A DNA stretch of 43,774 nucleotides from a bacterium (GTDB lineage: Bacteria > UBA10199 > DSSB01). The first letter of the stretch is position 1. The number at the start of each line of letters is the position of its first letter. Shown in pieces: positions 1-9,511 of the stretch. The stretch lies in NCBI GenBank assembly GCA_035281585.1, contig DATEDP010000155.1, positions 1 through 43,774 of the forward strand. Reading direction: 5' to 3'. Under the pieces are notes generated by a model. The model searched no databases. It saw only the letters and a program-made list of their open reading frames with translations, and had not been told where the DNA came from. Position numbers and translations under genes: made by a program.

Positions 1-1
1 C

Positions 2-1264
2 AATGCCGGCAAGCGGATCTTGGTCCATGCCGGAACCTATGAGGTGAGCACGACTCTCACCGTCCCTGACGGAGCCACGGTCCGTGGCGAAGGGGTCATG
101 GAGTATGACGGAAATGGCTATCCCGAGGGATTGGCGCCGGACACGGCGCCGGTCCTTCAAGCCACTCTCGGCCTGGTCGGCGACATCGTCGTCATGGGAG
201 ATGGCTCGAGGGTCGAAAATCTCCTGATCCGGGACCTCGACATGGGGCCGGGCGGGCTTTGCACCGCCGACGACGCGACCATGTGCACTCCGCCCAATGT
301 CCCGGATCCGGCGCGCCAGCGCTGCTGCTCGCGCAATCGCGGCAACCTCGTGAAGGTCGCACCGCGCTCGCAAAACGATTCGGTCGCAGCCGAGATCCAT
401 CAATGCGAGCTCGATAACCCCAATTTCTCGGGCATCGTGCCCAACGGCCCCAGCGGCCGGGGAGTCGCGGTCATCACCCGTAATCTCAACCTCGGCAACC
501 CGCCCGGCGCCGATACCGATTCCGTGCTGTCGGCCAAGATAAGCCATTCGGTCTACCGGGCCGGCCGCGGCGGCTCCGGCGTTTTCGCGATCAATTTCGC
601 GGCCCGCTCCCATATCGACGTCCTGCTCCATCAAAATAAATTCGAAGGCGGAGTCGATGCTAACGGCGGCGTGAGCCGGCCCGACGCCGTCCACGACTCC
701 TCGACCTCGATCACTTCGATCCATAACCTGTATCGTCCGGCGTCCGCCGGCACCATCATCGGGATGGCATTGACCGGCGGTTCCGGCGCTCCCATCCCCT
801 TTCCACTGGATATCACAACCGAGCGCAACAGCTTGGCGATGTTCTCGTTTCGGGATCGCTTCGAGGAATGCGGCATCGGCGTCCTGGCCTCCGGCGCCGT
901 GAGATTTTTCTCCGACGCCGATCATGTCGGACCGAGCTCCCACAATCACTTGGATCTCAAGTTGATCAGCGCCGAATTCGAGAACAGCGCCTTCTCTGAC
1001 CTATACTTGGTGGCGGCCCGATCGGCCGACGCCTTCCCGACCGGCGATTTCAACACGCTGCGAGCCTTGATCGTCGGGGCCGAGGGCAGCAACAGCCCCA
1101 ACAACTTATACAGCGACACGGCCTATGGCGAGTTCGATCTCCCACTTCCGCCCGAGAACGCCGGCCAAGGCAATGAGCTGGAGATTCTCGGCAGCCTCAA
1201 GTCCTTCTTGCGAGTCAACGATGGCTTCGACCAGTCGCCGCCATCGTCGGAAGTCTTCAAGTGA
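2..1264 (+). CDS. Partial secreted right-handed beta-helix protein (5' end outside window)
   Basis: The reading frame is open from base 2 with no stop, so the true start lies left of the window; 420 residues are visible. The first residues read NAGKRILVHAGTYEVSTTL followed by VPDGATVRGEG. This G-x-I-x-V-x-x-G-x-Y plus P-x-G-x-x-x-x-G pattern is typical of the first coils of pectate-lyase-like parallel beta-helix proteins. The rest is rich in Asn, Ser and Gly with hydrophobic rungs, and it has one local Cys cluster (CSRNRG region). No catalytic residues could be assigned. A TTG at 20 could be called as a start by gene finders, but homology-like sequence upstream of it argues against that. Its role is probably extracellular, with unknown substrate. 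Confidence 0.7.
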   Translation, partial: NAGKRILVHAGTYEVSTTLTVPDGATVRGEGVMEYDGNGYPEGLAPDTAPVLQATLGLVGDIVVMGDGSRVENLLIRDLDMGPGGLCTADDATMCTPPNVPDPARQRCCSRNRGNLVKVAPRSQNDSVAAEIHQCELDNPNFSGIVPNGPSGRGVAVITRNLNLGNPPGADTDSVLSAKISHSVYRAGRGGSGVFAINFAARSHIDVLLHQNKFEGGVDANGGVSRPDAVHDSSTSITSIHNLYRPASAGTIIGMALTGGSGAPIPFPLDITTERNSLAMFSFRDRFEECGIGVLASGAVRFFSDADHVGPSSHNHLDLKLISAEFENSAFSDLYLVAARSADAFPTGDFNTLRALIVGAEGSNSPNNLYSDTAYGEFDLPLPPENAGQGNELEILGSLKSFLRVNDGFDQSPPSSEVFK

Positions 1265-1323
1265 CACCTTCGAAGACGGAAATATGGAAGTCCCGGCAGG
1301 ACATGCTCCAGAAACATCTACGG

Positions 1324-2193
1324 TCACTTGACGGGTTTTCGGCGGGTCAAAACGCCGGAGTCCACGATTTTCCCGGTCCGTGAAACCGCGTTGAAATACA
1401 TCTCGTCGCCCACGATTTCGGCCACCATGAAGGCTAGATCGGTGTCGAAACCCTTGGCGGTCAATCCCGAGCTTTTGTCGATATTGCCCGACCTAAGCTT
1501 GCCGCCCGAGCCGACGACGAAATAGTAAATCCCGTTCTGGGGCTTGATCCGCTCGTAGAAATGGTCATGGCCGGTGAGGACCACGCTCACGTTGTTTTGG
1601 ATGAAAATCGGCTCCAGGGCCTCGCGGAGCCGGATGTCCGATCCATGCCGGTTGCCCGACGAGTACAGCGGGTGGTGGAACACCGCGATCTTCCAATCGC
1701 TGTTCGAGGACTTGAGCTCGCCTTCGGCCCATTTGATTTGCTCGGGCTCGGGATAGGTGCTCTCCAAGAAAAAAAAGCGGACGTCGGTTTTGGGGCTGAA
1801 AGTGTAATAGAGCTTCCCGTCCATGTTGAACAGCTTATAGAAACGCTGCTCCCTCGAATCGTGGTTGCCCAGCGAAGCATAGAACTTCACCCCGGCATCG
1901 AGCAGCGCCTTATAAGGCGTTTCAAACTTCTTCTGGAAATCCTGCGGCCGCTCGCTGCCGTAGAGGTTGTCGCCGACCAGCACCACGAAGTCGAACTTAA
2001 AGCCCTCCCGGAATTTCGCCATCTGCTCGCCAAGCTGATATTGGGTGCTGGCGCCGGTGCCGAAATCGCCGAGGACGGCGAATTTCACCGATCCCTCCTT
2101 GTTCGGCAAGGCAACGTCGGGCTCCGCCTGGACCGGAGCCGCCAGCATCGCGAGCCAAATCAAAACGGCACGGTGAAAATTCAAGTGATGCAT
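1324..2193 (-). CDS. Secreted metallophosphoesterase, purple acid phosphatase type
   Basis: This 289-residue protein has an N-terminal signal peptide (hydrophobic residues about 9-19, cleavage likely after VQA). It carries the whole ligand set of mammalian-type (TRAP/ACP5-like) purple acid phosphatases: D43 in GDFG, D75 and Y78 in GDNLY, N110 in GNHD, H174 in FHHP, and H209/H211 in TGHDH. The Tyr ligand in GDNLY separates this branch from ordinary calcineurin-like phosphoesterases. It should hydrolyse phosphomonoesters in the periplasm with a dinuclear metal centre; substrate unknown. The gene lies 14 bp downstream of the next minus-strand gene, so the two are probably co-transcribed. Family confidence is high; the physiological role is inferred. 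Confidence 0.88.
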   Translation of the reverse strand: MHHLNFHRAVLIWLAMLAAPVQAEPDVALPNKEGSVKFAVLGDFGTGASTQYQLGEQMAKFREGFKFDFVVLVGDNLYGSERPQDFQKKFETPYKALLDAGVKFYASLGNHDSREQRFYKLFNMDGKLYYTFSPKTDVRFFFLESTYPEPEQIKWAEGELKSSNSDWKIAVFHHPLYSSGNRHGSDIRLREALEPIFIQNNVSVVLTGHDHFYERIKPQNGIYYFVVGSGGKLRSGNIDKSSGLTAKGFDTDLAFMVAEIVGDEMYFNAVSRTGKIVDSGVLTRRKPVK

Positions 2194-2207
2194 TGGAGCG
2201 CTCTCCT

Positions 2208-2849
2208 CTACTTCGGCATCGCATCATTGACGAAATCCGCCACAATGTGAGCGTGGGTATCCAGCAAGATGAGCCGGTCGCCGATGAAGCGGTATTCCAT
2301 GTCCTCGGTCAGCTTGGGAAGCGTCTGTAAAACCTCGGGCGGAACGGTCGACAAAGGCACGTTGTCGGGATAGCGGCCATTCACGGAAAGCGTGATCCCG
2401 ACCGGGTTTTCGTCCATGATCGAGGCCCGCAATTGCCGTCCTTCGGGACCGCCGAACACTTGGGCCAGCAAGCGCTTGATGACCGGCTGGGCTTCAGGCG
2501 TGAAAATATCGCCGGGCTTGGCATTGGCTCGGGCGCTGCGCATCTGCGCTTCGAAGGCTCTTTGGTTCTTGTCGATTTCCTGGGGAGTCGCGTCCTTGCC
2601 GAGCTTGGGAAGGGTGGCTTCGATTTTAACGTGGAGGTCGATGTATTCCTTCAGGCGATCGTTCATGGTCGCCAAGGCCTGGGCATCGGCCGGGCTGAGC
2701 GGTCCTACGACCCTTTTGGTGGGGGGCGCGGCGGCCGGGCTTTCCGAGGTCGGCGGCGGCGCCTTGGGTTTATCGGCCCCTTGGCAAGGGGACATTCCAT
2801 TCAATACAAGCGCCAGCAATACGGCGGCGCTGAATAATTTTGCGGACAT
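2208..2849 (-). CDS. Secreted hypothetical protein with Pro/Ala-rich N-terminal linker
   Basis: The product has 213 residues starting at MSAKLFSAAVLL. A GGAGGA ribosome site stands 6-7 bases before this ATG, so it is preferred over the in-frame ATG 21 bases upstream. The signal peptide (to about residue 24) is followed by a low-complexity Lys/Pro/Ala/Ser stretch, then a predicted helical region with many Asp, Lys and Gln residues (about 50-130), and a more beta-like C-terminus ending in a sequence about the state of variables (RFIGDRLILLDTHAHIVADF). I recognise no family. It precedes the acid phosphatase on the same strand and probably shares its transcript; it diverges from the kinase-like lipoprotein gene. 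Confidence 0.75.
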   Translation of the reverse strand: MSAKLFSAAVLLALVLNGMSPCQGADKPKAPPPTSESPAAAPPTKRVVGPLSPADAQALATMNDRLKEYIDLHVKIEATLPKLGKDATPQEIDKNQRAFEAQMRSARANAKPGDIFTPEAQPVIKRLLAQVFGGPEGRQLRASIMDENPVGITLSVNGRYPDNVPLSTVPPEVLQTLPKLTEDMEYRFIGDRLILLDTHAHIVADFVNDAMPK

Positions 2850-3003
2850 GGGCGTTCCTCCACCAAGCATCGAAATAGGTTACGCGCGGACCGGCCGGCC
2901 GGCAAGGCGGAGCTGGCGACGAAAAATATGATTTAAAATAGGTTGTGAGCCTTCGGCGGCATGCGTGAAAATGGGCGTTTGGGCCTCTGGACAGCAATTC
3001 GCC

Positions 3004-4686
3004 ATGAAACGAATTTGCATCCCGATTCTTTTACTCACCTTGAGCGCCGGTCATTTTTCGGCCTGCGCCCCGACCCGAGTCGTTCGCTATCCAGCAACCC
3101 GTTGGCTCCAGGATAACGATCGAATTCCCATCGACAAGCCCAAGACCCGGCGTGAGTACAGCATCGCCGACGGCGTTCAGTATCAGTTTTTCTATCAGCT
3201 CGAGCGGCTGGTCGACGTGCCCTTGCGCGGTCAAAGAGCCTTGCACGCCCTGGGGGCCGCGCCGCTCGAAGAGGCCTACAACACCAACAACTTCGATGAA
3301 GTGGCGGACTCGACTTGGTTCACCAACCGACTGGGGAAAAGAGAGCTGCCGGCGGAAGAGCTTCGCGGAGCCGGACCCGGAAACGGTCCCGACCCTCGCG
3401 GCCCCTGGAAGATCATTCAAGCCAAGAAAGCCGGGGTCAGCCCGGGTTTTCTCATCGAGGATCCGGCCGGCGAGAAATTTTTCCTGAAATTCGACCCGCC
3501 CCAACATTTGGAAATGATGACCGCCGCCGAGGTCATCGGAACCCGCATCATCTATGCGATGGGTTACAACGTGGCCCAGACCTATATCGTCAATTTTTCG
3601 CCGACGATCCTTGAACTCACCGAAAAGGTTTCTCTAAATCAAGAAAAGCTGGACGAAATGCTGCGCGACGTCCCTCGAACGTCCGATGGGAAATTGCGGG
3701 CCGTCGCCAGCCGCTTGCTGGAAGGGGAAATCATCGGGCCATTCCCGGTTCGCGGAAGACGGCGGGCCGATGCCAACGACCGCATCCCCCACGAGCATCG
3801 CCGGGAGATCCGGGGATATCGATACTTCTCGGCTTTGATCGGAAACACCGACGTCCGGGAAGGAAACTCGCTGGACTCCTTTATCCGAACCGGGCCCGGC
3901 GGCAAGGGCTACGTCAAGCACCACATGATGGATTTCGGCAATTCCTTGGGCAGCGCCACGGTCAAGCCGAAGTCCAAGCTCCACTATCAAGACTATGAGT
4001 TCAACTACGGCGAGGTTTTGGCAACGACCGTCACCCTCGGCGGTTACCGGCGGAATGACGAGAAAATAGCGGATCCGGGAATGCCTTCGGTCGGCTTGTT
4101 CGAATCCAAATACTTCAAGCCTCAAACCTTCCGTCCCCATTACCCCTATCCACCCTTCCAAAACACGACCGATCGCGACGCCTTTTGGGCCACCAAAATC
4201 CTCACCCGCTTGAGCGACCAGCAAATCGCGCTCATCGTGAAGGAGGGCCGGTATTCCGATCCCCGGGCCGAGGCCTACGTGACCAAGACCCTGATCGAGC
4301 GCCGAAACAAGATTCGCGATCACTGGTTTACGGCCATGAACCCGCTCGACAACTTTAAACTCTCGGCTCAAGCCCAGGGGGTCCGCCTCGACTTCGAGGA
4401 CCTCGCGGTGACCTCGGGGATGCGGCCGGCCGGCTCGGCGCTTTACCGTTTCCGGGTTCTTCAGGAGCGCGGCGTCTACGTGGCGATGCCTTGGACCGAG
4501 ACCGCCGTCAATTCGCTGACTCTGCCTTCCGAAGTCGTCGAGCGCCTCCATCCCGGAAAGCCATACTTGCTGCAGCTTCAGACTCGGGCTCAAGATCGGA
4601 AGTTTTTCGGTCCGATCATCGACTTGGTCATTCAGAAAGACGGCCAGCTCCGCTTGCTGGGGTTGAAACGGCGTTACGATGCGTAA
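3004..4686 (+). CDS. Lipoprotein with HipA-like atypical kinase catalytic residues
   Basis: The product has 560 residues starting at MKRICIPILLL; the longer frame from 2965 would put charged residues ahead of the signal peptide. The signal peptide ends in a lipobox (FSAC, Cys21), so the protein should be a lipoprotein. Three spaced motifs look like an atypical protein/lipid kinase fold: FFLKFD (Lys162, nucleotide-binding lysine position), IGNTDVREGN (Asp283 and Asn288, the D-x4-N catalytic loop spacing seen in E. coli HipA at D309/N314), and MMDFGNSLG (Asp310, metal-binding position). Between them, an Ala-Ala-Glu-Val helix matches the usual alpha-C position. About 150 further C-terminal residues look like a separate beta-rich domain. 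The gene overlaps the next one by 8 bases, which codes for an Omp85 barrel. Kinase activity is inferred, not shown; an inactive pseudokinase or CotH-like protein is possible. Confidence 0.8.
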   Translation: MKRICIPILLLTLSAGHFSACAPTRVVRYPATRWLQDNDRIPIDKPKTRREYSIADGVQYQFFYQLERLVDVPLRGQRALHALGAAPLEEAYNTNNFDEVADSTWFTNRLGKRELPAEELRGAGPGNGPDPRGPWKIIQAKKAGVSPGFLIEDPAGEKFFLKFDPPQHLEMMTAAEVIGTRIIYAMGYNVAQTYIVNFSPTILELTEKVSLNQEKLDEMLRDVPRTSDGKLRAVASRLLEGEIIGPFPVRGRRRADANDRIPHEHRREIRGYRYFSALIGNTDVREGNSLDSFIRTGPGGKGYVKHHMMDFGNSLGSATVKPKSKLHYQDYEFNYGEVLATTVTLGGYRRNDEKIADPGMPSVGLFESKYFKPQTFRPHYPYPPFQNTTDRDAFWATKILTRLSDQQIALIVKEGRYSDPRAEAYVTKTLIERRNKIRDHWFTAMNPLDNFKLSAQAQGVRLDFEDLAVTSGMRPAGSALYRFRVLQERGVYVAMPWTETAVNSLTLPSEVVERLHPGKPYLLQLQTRAQDRKFFGPIIDLVIQKDGQLRLLGLKRRYDA

Positions 4687-6001
4687 AGCACTGGGAACCA
4701 TTTTATTGCTTTGCCTCTTTTCGGGCCCGGCGGCGGGCAGACCCCCGGTCCCCTCGCCTTCACCGACGCCGTCGCCCGAGCCGCTGGTGACCATCACCTC
4801 GCCGCCCTCGGCCAAAAGGAAACAATATTTTCTCTTTCCCCTGAAGATTCCGGCCTACGTCATGCAAGGCATCACCTGGCCTTTCATCCAAGGCATCCGC
4901 GCGGTCGAGAGCAAGTGGATGGGAAAACATCGCCAAGGCGAGCCCAAGCCGAAAAAGTTTTCGGTCTTTCCGATCCTCCAGACCGGCGGCGGCGAGGGTT
5001 TCGGGCTCGGTTTCAGCCTGAGGATCGACGACATCTTCAAGGCCGGAGATTTATATCTCGATTACACTTTCTTTTTCGACGTCGATAACCGAGCCAACCT
5101 GGTATTTTCGGGCAATCCCATCGAATTGGGCGGCCGGCCCTTTCAATATGAGGTCGTCGCCCATTTCCGAAATCGGAACGAAGCCGCCTACTTCGGAATC
5201 GGCTCGGATACGCCGGAGCAAGCCGAGGGCGAATACGCTTACGACCAACTGAGCACCGGCGTCAATTTAAGCTACGAAGTCCTGCCCCATTTAAAGATGA
5301 CGGTGCCGCTTCAATTCATGACCGCGAAAGCCCACGGGGCCGGCGGCGATTCGGCCCCGCCGGTCCAGGACGTCTTCCCGCCTTCGGAATTGCCGGGCTT
5401 CCAACAACGCACCCATTACTTCGTGACCGGGCTCGGCATCGCCCACGACACCCGCAGCGACCCGATCTATCCGCTCAAAGGCGGATACCGCTCCTTCCGT
5501 TTCACCCGCTTCCAGGACTTGAGCGCCGGATCCTTCAGCTTCAATCAATATGAGATCGACATCCAGCAATACATCCCCCTTTGGGCGCCGCGCTATGTCT
5601 TGCTGCTGCGAAACGCCTGGGCCTTCCAACAGCCGACCGGCGGCGGAACGATCCCGTTCAACCTGCTCACCGACTTGGACCATTACTCCCCCCTGCGCGG
5701 CTTCGAAGTCGGAAGGTTTCGCGACGAGTCCAGCGTTCTCTTCAACGCTGAATATCGTTTTCCGATATGGACCTACTCGAGTGTTTGGGACGATCAAAAG
5801 GGTTCCTTCATCGACGGGGTGGTTTTCGTCGACACCGGGCGGGTCTTTCCGGGCATCTCGGATTTCTCCTTCGACGATTGGAAATACTCGGTCGGCGGCG
5901 GCCTGAGCGTCTTGATGCGAGAAAAGCTTCTGATGCGGCTGGAGGCCGGTTACGGCGGCGAAGGACCCTTGATCTTCTTCAAGATGGGCAGCTCTTTTTA
6001 A
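4679..6001 (+). CDS. Omp85/BamA-type outer-membrane beta-barrel (surface antigen D15-like)
   Basis: The product has 440 residues with a signal peptide (cleavage near AAG at 18-20) and a Pro/Ser linker, but no visible POTRA repeats. The barrel part alternates aromatic and polar residues, contains the Omp85 hallmark YSPLRGFEVGRFR (the conserved R-G-F motif of loop 6), and ends in phenylalanine (FFKMGSSF) as expected for a Bam-recognised beta-signal. Known relatives are TamA/BamA-like barrels and bacterial surface antigen proteins. The missing POTRA region and its start within the preceding lipoprotein gene suggest a dedicated two-component surface unit rather than general BamA. It converges with the next gene, overlapping by 4 bases. 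Confidence 0.85.
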   Translation: MRKALGTILLLCLFSGPAAGRPPVPSPSPTPSPEPLVTITSPPSAKRKQYFLFPLKIPAYVMQGITWPFIQGIRAVESKWMGKHRQGEPKPKKFSVFPILQTGGGEGFGLGFSLRIDDIFKAGDLYLDYTFFFDVDNRANLVFSGNPIELGGRPFQYEVVAHFRNRNEAAYFGIGSDTPEQAEGEYAYDQLSTGVNLSYEVLPHLKMTVPLQFMTAKAHGAGGDSAPPVQDVFPPSELPGFQQRTHYFVTGLGIAHDTRSDPIYPLKGGYRSFRFTRFQDLSAGSFSFNQYEIDIQQYIPLWAPRYVLLLRNAWAFQQPTGGGTIPFNLLTDLDHYSPLRGFEVGRFRDESSVLFNAEYRFPIWTYSSVWDDQKGSFIDGVVFVDTGRVFPGISDFSFDDWKYSVGGGLSVLMREKLLMRLEAGYGGEGPLIFFKMGSSF

Positions 6002-7686
6002 GGCAGCGAAAAATACGGCCGGACTTGGCGATTGACGTCGATGATCAGGGGCTTTCGCGCCGGCAAGTAACGGGGATTCAAGACGTCGTCCTGGGCTTTG
6101 TAGACCTCCATCTCCAGCCCCAGCAAATTGGCCGCGGTGTGGAAAAGGTTCTCGGTGCTGAAGGCGACGTCGCGGTTCCGGGCCTGACTACGCTTCCAGG
6201 CCTTGGGACAGCCGCCATTGCACCAGATGAAGTAGGGCACGTCGAACTCCAGCCGGCGGGGCTCGGGAAAGCCATGGCCGCAGGCGCTCCCCTCCTTGTC
6301 GAACAGCCTTTCGCCGTGATCGCTGACGAAGAGCAGGACGCTGTCGGGCTGCTTTTCCAGCAACTGCAAAATCTCGCCCAGCACCTCGTCGGTGTAGCGC
6401 ACGCTGTTGTCGTACTCGGCCAGCGTTTGGGCCTCTTCCGGGGTGGAACAGGCATCGAGATAGCTTTCGGCGCTAAAATGGGAGTTTTCGGGCGGGTAGC
6501 GGTTCCGGTAATTTTGATGGGATCCCAAGGTGTGCAGCACGATGAATTTATGCGGATACTCCTCCTTCAAGACGACACCGAGGGGGTGGAGCAGGGCCTC
6601 GTCGTAGACGGTCCCATAGAACTCGGTGTTCGTGAAGATGGTCGTCTCGGAGTCGTGGGCGATCAGGGAGATCAAAGAATCGAAAACCCCGACCCTGCCC
6701 TGGTTCGACAGCCAATAGGTCCGGTAGCCGGCATTCTTCGCGGCGTTGAGGATGGAGGGCTCGGTCAGAAAGCGGTCGGGTTCATGGATGGTGGCGGTCG
6801 TCAGCATCTTGGTCAAGCTCGGGACGGTTTGATTGGACGGCGATATAGCCCGGTTGAACAGCAGGAGCTGCTTGCGCCTGGCGTCCAAGCGGGGAGTGGT
6901 CGGCAAGTGATAGCCGTAGACGCTCATCCGGTCGCGGCGCAGCGACTCGCCGAGCACGATCACGACGGTCCGGGGCCGCGAGGCCTCGACCAAGGCCGCG
7001 CCGTAGTTGTTGCCGACCCGGACCTGCTGGGTCTGCTCGAGCCATTGGCGATAGGCCAGCCAATTTCCGATGTCGTGGAAGATGCGGACGCTGGGCACTT
7101 GGCGGTTGAGCTCGGCCATCCGGGACCACAGCGCTTTCTTTTGGAAAGCCTCGACATGGTAATAAGCGATGCCGGGAAATCGATAAACCACCGCGGCCAA
7201 GACCAATAGGGCCGGCCAAGCCCAGCGATGGTCGCGACGGCCGCAACAACGAGGACGGCCGAGCAACCGCCACATTCCCAGCACCATGGCCAAACCGCCG
7301 GCGCCATAAAGCGCCAAGGACAGCATCACTCCCTTGGTCCAATGGAAGGTGAGGTATTCGATCGCTTCGTGGAGATCGGTCCCCAGCAAGGCGTCGACCG
7401 CGCCGACCGAAATAGGCGCATCGTATAGGGCGACATGAATGAGATTGACCGTGCCCAAGAAAGACAGAGCCAGCATCAATAAAACGAACAGAAAGCGGCG
7501 AAAGCGCCCGGCGTAGTGGGTCAAGCAAGCCAACGCCAGCGCGAACAAGAGGATCAGCAGCGAGGTGCTGAAGATGTAGTTCCAGCGGCTGGCGTAAAGG
7601 TAATAGACGCCGGAATAATCGTGCCAAAGCTCCACCAGAAAGGGAGGCAGGAGGGCCAGGGCGTAGCAAAGGATCAAGGCGCCCAA
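5998..7686 (-). CDS. Phosphoethanolamine transferase-like membrane enzyme (alkaline phosphatase superfamily)
   Basis: The product has about 562 residues: an N-terminal membrane domain with about five hydrophobic segments in residues 1-175, followed by a periplasmic hydrolase domain. That domain shows VIVLGESLRRDRMSVYGY (metal-binding Glu of GES), SNQTVPSL (candidate nucleophile Thr), FVSDHGERL (D-H-G-E metal ligands) and GHGFP. This order matches the EptA/CptA family, which moves phosphoethanolamine onto lipid A, LPS core or other envelope glycans. The chosen start is a TTG with no clear ribosome site; the frame is open to about 7755 and a CTG at 7722 could add residues. No PmrAB- or other envelope-regulator gene is nearby. 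Acceptor unknown. Confidence 0.85.
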   Translation of the reverse strand: MGALILCYALALLPPFLVELWHDYSGVYYLYASRWNYIFSTSLLILLFALALACLTHYAGRFRRFLFVLLMLALSFLGTVNLIHVALYDAPISVGAVDALLGTDLHEAIEYLTFHWTKGVMLSLALYGAGGLAMVLGMWRLLGRPRCCGRRDHRWAWPALLVLAAVVYRFPGIAYYHVEAFQKKALWSRMAELNRQVPSVRIFHDIGNWLAYRQWLEQTQQVRVGNNYGAALVEASRPRTVVIVLGESLRRDRMSVYGYHLPTTPRLDARRKQLLLFNRAISPSNQTVPSLTKMLTTATIHEPDRFLTEPSILNAAKNAGYRTYWLSNQGRVGVFDSLISLIAHDSETTIFTNTEFYGTVYDEALLHPLGVVLKEEYPHKFIVLHTLGSHQNYRNRYPPENSHFSAESYLDACSTPEEAQTLAEYDNSVRYTDEVLGEILQLLEKQPDSVLLFVSDHGERLFDKEGSACGHGFPEPRRLEFDVPYFIWCNGGCPKAWKRSQARNRDVAFSTENLFHTAANLLGLEMEVYKAQDDVLNPRYLPARKPLIIDVNRQVRPYFSLP

Positions 7687-7895
7687 TTCGTGGCATTTCG
7701 GCGGTCGGGATGACTCTTCCAGGCGAGAAAACTCCGAATAATCGTTCGTTTGAACCTAGGCTCAAATCGCGCCTTCGAGCAAGCCCTAAGCGCGGCCAGG
7801 AAGCCGGATTGCCCTCTCCCCGCACCATGGGGCGATTAATTCGCTGTTAGGTTCGGTGCCCGCGCCCTAGAATGGGCCGCGCAAAGGAAGCCGAA

Positions 7896-9494
7896 ATGCT
7901 CAGCGACGCTCGAGACCCTTGCAATGAAGCGATCCTGCGCTCTCGCCCGGAGGTCAAGGATTGCGGGGCCAAGGGGCCTTGGGTGTTGGCGGCGGCCATC
8001 CTCGGCTCCAGCATCACCTTCATTGACGGAACGGTGGTGAACCTCGCCCTTCCGGTGCTCCAAAGCAAGCTCGGAGCCAGCGTTTCGGAAGCGCAGTGGA
8101 TCGTGGAGTCCTATGCGCTCATGCTCGCCTCCTTGCTTCTGGTCGGCGGTTCGATCGGCGACCGCCTTGGTCGCAAGCGAGTCTTTTCGGCCGGCGCCCT
8201 GCTCTTCGGCCTCGCCTCGGCTTGGTGCGGAATCGCCCCGAGCGCGATCCAGCTCATCATCGCCCGCGGTGCCCAAGGCGTGGGGGCAGCCCTCTTGGTG
8301 CCGGGAAGCCTGGCTCTCATCAGCGCCAATTTCTCGAAACAGCGACGAGGCCGGGCCATCGGGACTTGGTCGGCCTTCACTTCAATCGCGGCCGGGGCCG
8401 GTCCCATCTTGGGTGGCTGGCTCGTCGAGACGTTTTCGTGGCGTTGGATTTTTTTTATCAATCTTCCTCTCGCCGCGACCGTATTGCTGATCTCGTGGCG
8501 TCAAGTCCCTGAAAGCCGAGACGAGCAAGCCAAGGGAGTGGACTTCTTGGGTGGAGCTCTGGCAACCCTCGGGCTCACCGGCATCGTTTTCGGCCTGATC
8601 GAATCGAACACCCGGAGCATGACCTCCCCGGTCGTCACCGTCAGCATCGCCGCTGGCCTTGCGGCGCTCGCCGGATTTTTCACGGTCGAAGCGAGGCGCC
8701 GGGACCCCATGATGCCGCTCGGACTGTTTCGCTCGGCGACGTTTGCGGGCGCAAATTTATTGACCTTCTTCTTATATGCCGCGCTAGGTGGAATCCTTTT
8801 CTTCCTGCCCTTCAACCTGATTCAAGTCCAAGGCTATAGCCCAACCGCCGCCGGTGCGGCATTGCTGCCGTTCGTATTGACGATGTTCCTGCTCTCGCGC
8901 TGGGCCGGCGGCTTGGTCGATCATTTTGGATCGAAGCTTCCGCTTGTTGTCGGCCCCCTTGTCGCCGCCGCCGGCTTTGCCTTGTTCGCCTTGCCGGGGC
9001 CCCAGGCCGGCAATTACTGGGCCAATTTCTTTCCGGCGGTGACGGTAATGAGCCTGGGAATGGCCTTGAGCGTCGCGCCGCTGACGACCACCGTCATGGG
9101 CGCCGTCGAGGAACGGCACGTCGGTGTCGCTTCCGGCATCAACAACGCCGTTGCCCGCACCGCCAGCCTGCTTGCCGTTGCGGTTTTCGGGGTTTTTCTG
9201 CTGAGCTCTTTCCAAGCCAATCTTTCCGGGCGTTTGAGTGCAATGCCGATTCCGCCGGAAGAGCGAGCGCGAGTCCTCGGACACAGCGGCGACTTGGCCA
9301 ATATTAGGATTCCCGATACTCTCGGAAAGGGCACCCAAGCGGGCATTCGGCAGGCGATTCAAGAATCCTTTGTCGAGGGCTTTCGCCTGGTCTCCTGGCT
9401 GGCGGCCGGCCTCGCCGCGGCGAGCGCCTTGGCTTCGTGGCTGCTGATCGCCGGTAAGCGCGGCCCGGGCCAGAGCGCCTCTGCTTCCAACTGA
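7896..9494 (+). CDS. MFS multidrug exporter, DHA2 (EmrB/QacA) family
   Basis: The product has 532 residues from an ATG preceded by AAAGGAAG; an upstream ATG at 7872 adds 8 residues but lacks a ribosome site. It shows DHA2 signatures: FIDGTVVNLALPVLQ in TM1 (motif D1), GSIGDRLGRKRVF (motif A) after TM2, and AGAGPILGGWLVE (motif C) near TM5, with about 14 predicted membrane segments in all. Such proton antiporters pump drugs or small metabolites out of the cytoplasm. No HlyD/EmrA partner or TetR/MarR regulator is adjacent, so the substrate cannot be inferred. It diverges from the phosphoethanolamine-transferase gene across about 200 bases. Confidence 0.9.
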   Translation: MLSDARDPCNEAILRSRPEVKDCGAKGPWVLAAAILGSSITFIDGTVVNLALPVLQSKLGASVSEAQWIVESYALMLASLLLVGGSIGDRLGRKRVFSAGALLFGLASAWCGIAPSAIQLIIARGAQGVGAALLVPGSLALISANFSKQRRGRAIGTWSAFTSIAAGAGPILGGWLVETFSWRWIFFINLPLAATVLLISWRQVPESRDEQAKGVDFLGGALATLGLTGIVFGLIESNTRSMTSPVVTVSIAAGLAALAGFFTVEARRRDPMMPLGLFRSATFAGANLLTFFLYAALGGILFFLPFNLIQVQGYSPTAAGAALLPFVLTMFLLSRWAGGLVDHFGSKLPLVVGPLVAAAGFALFALPGPQAGNYWANFFPAVTVMSLGMALSVAPLTTTVMGAVEERHVGVASGINNAVARTASLLAVAVFGVFLLSSFQANLSGRLSAMPIPPEERARVLGHSGDLANIRIPDTLGKGTQAGIRQAIQESFVEGFRLVSWLAAGLAAASALASWLLIAGKRGPGQSASASN

Positions 9495-9511
9495 GAAAAA
9501 AATAGCGCCAT

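Noticed and set aside
3634-4815. 393-codon open frame on the minus strand
   Set aside because: It is antisense to the kinase-like lipoprotein gene and has no signal peptide or known motif.
5767-7209. 480-codon open frame on the plus strand
   Set aside because: It crosses the end of the Omp85 gene and runs antisense to the phosphoethanolamine-transferase gene.
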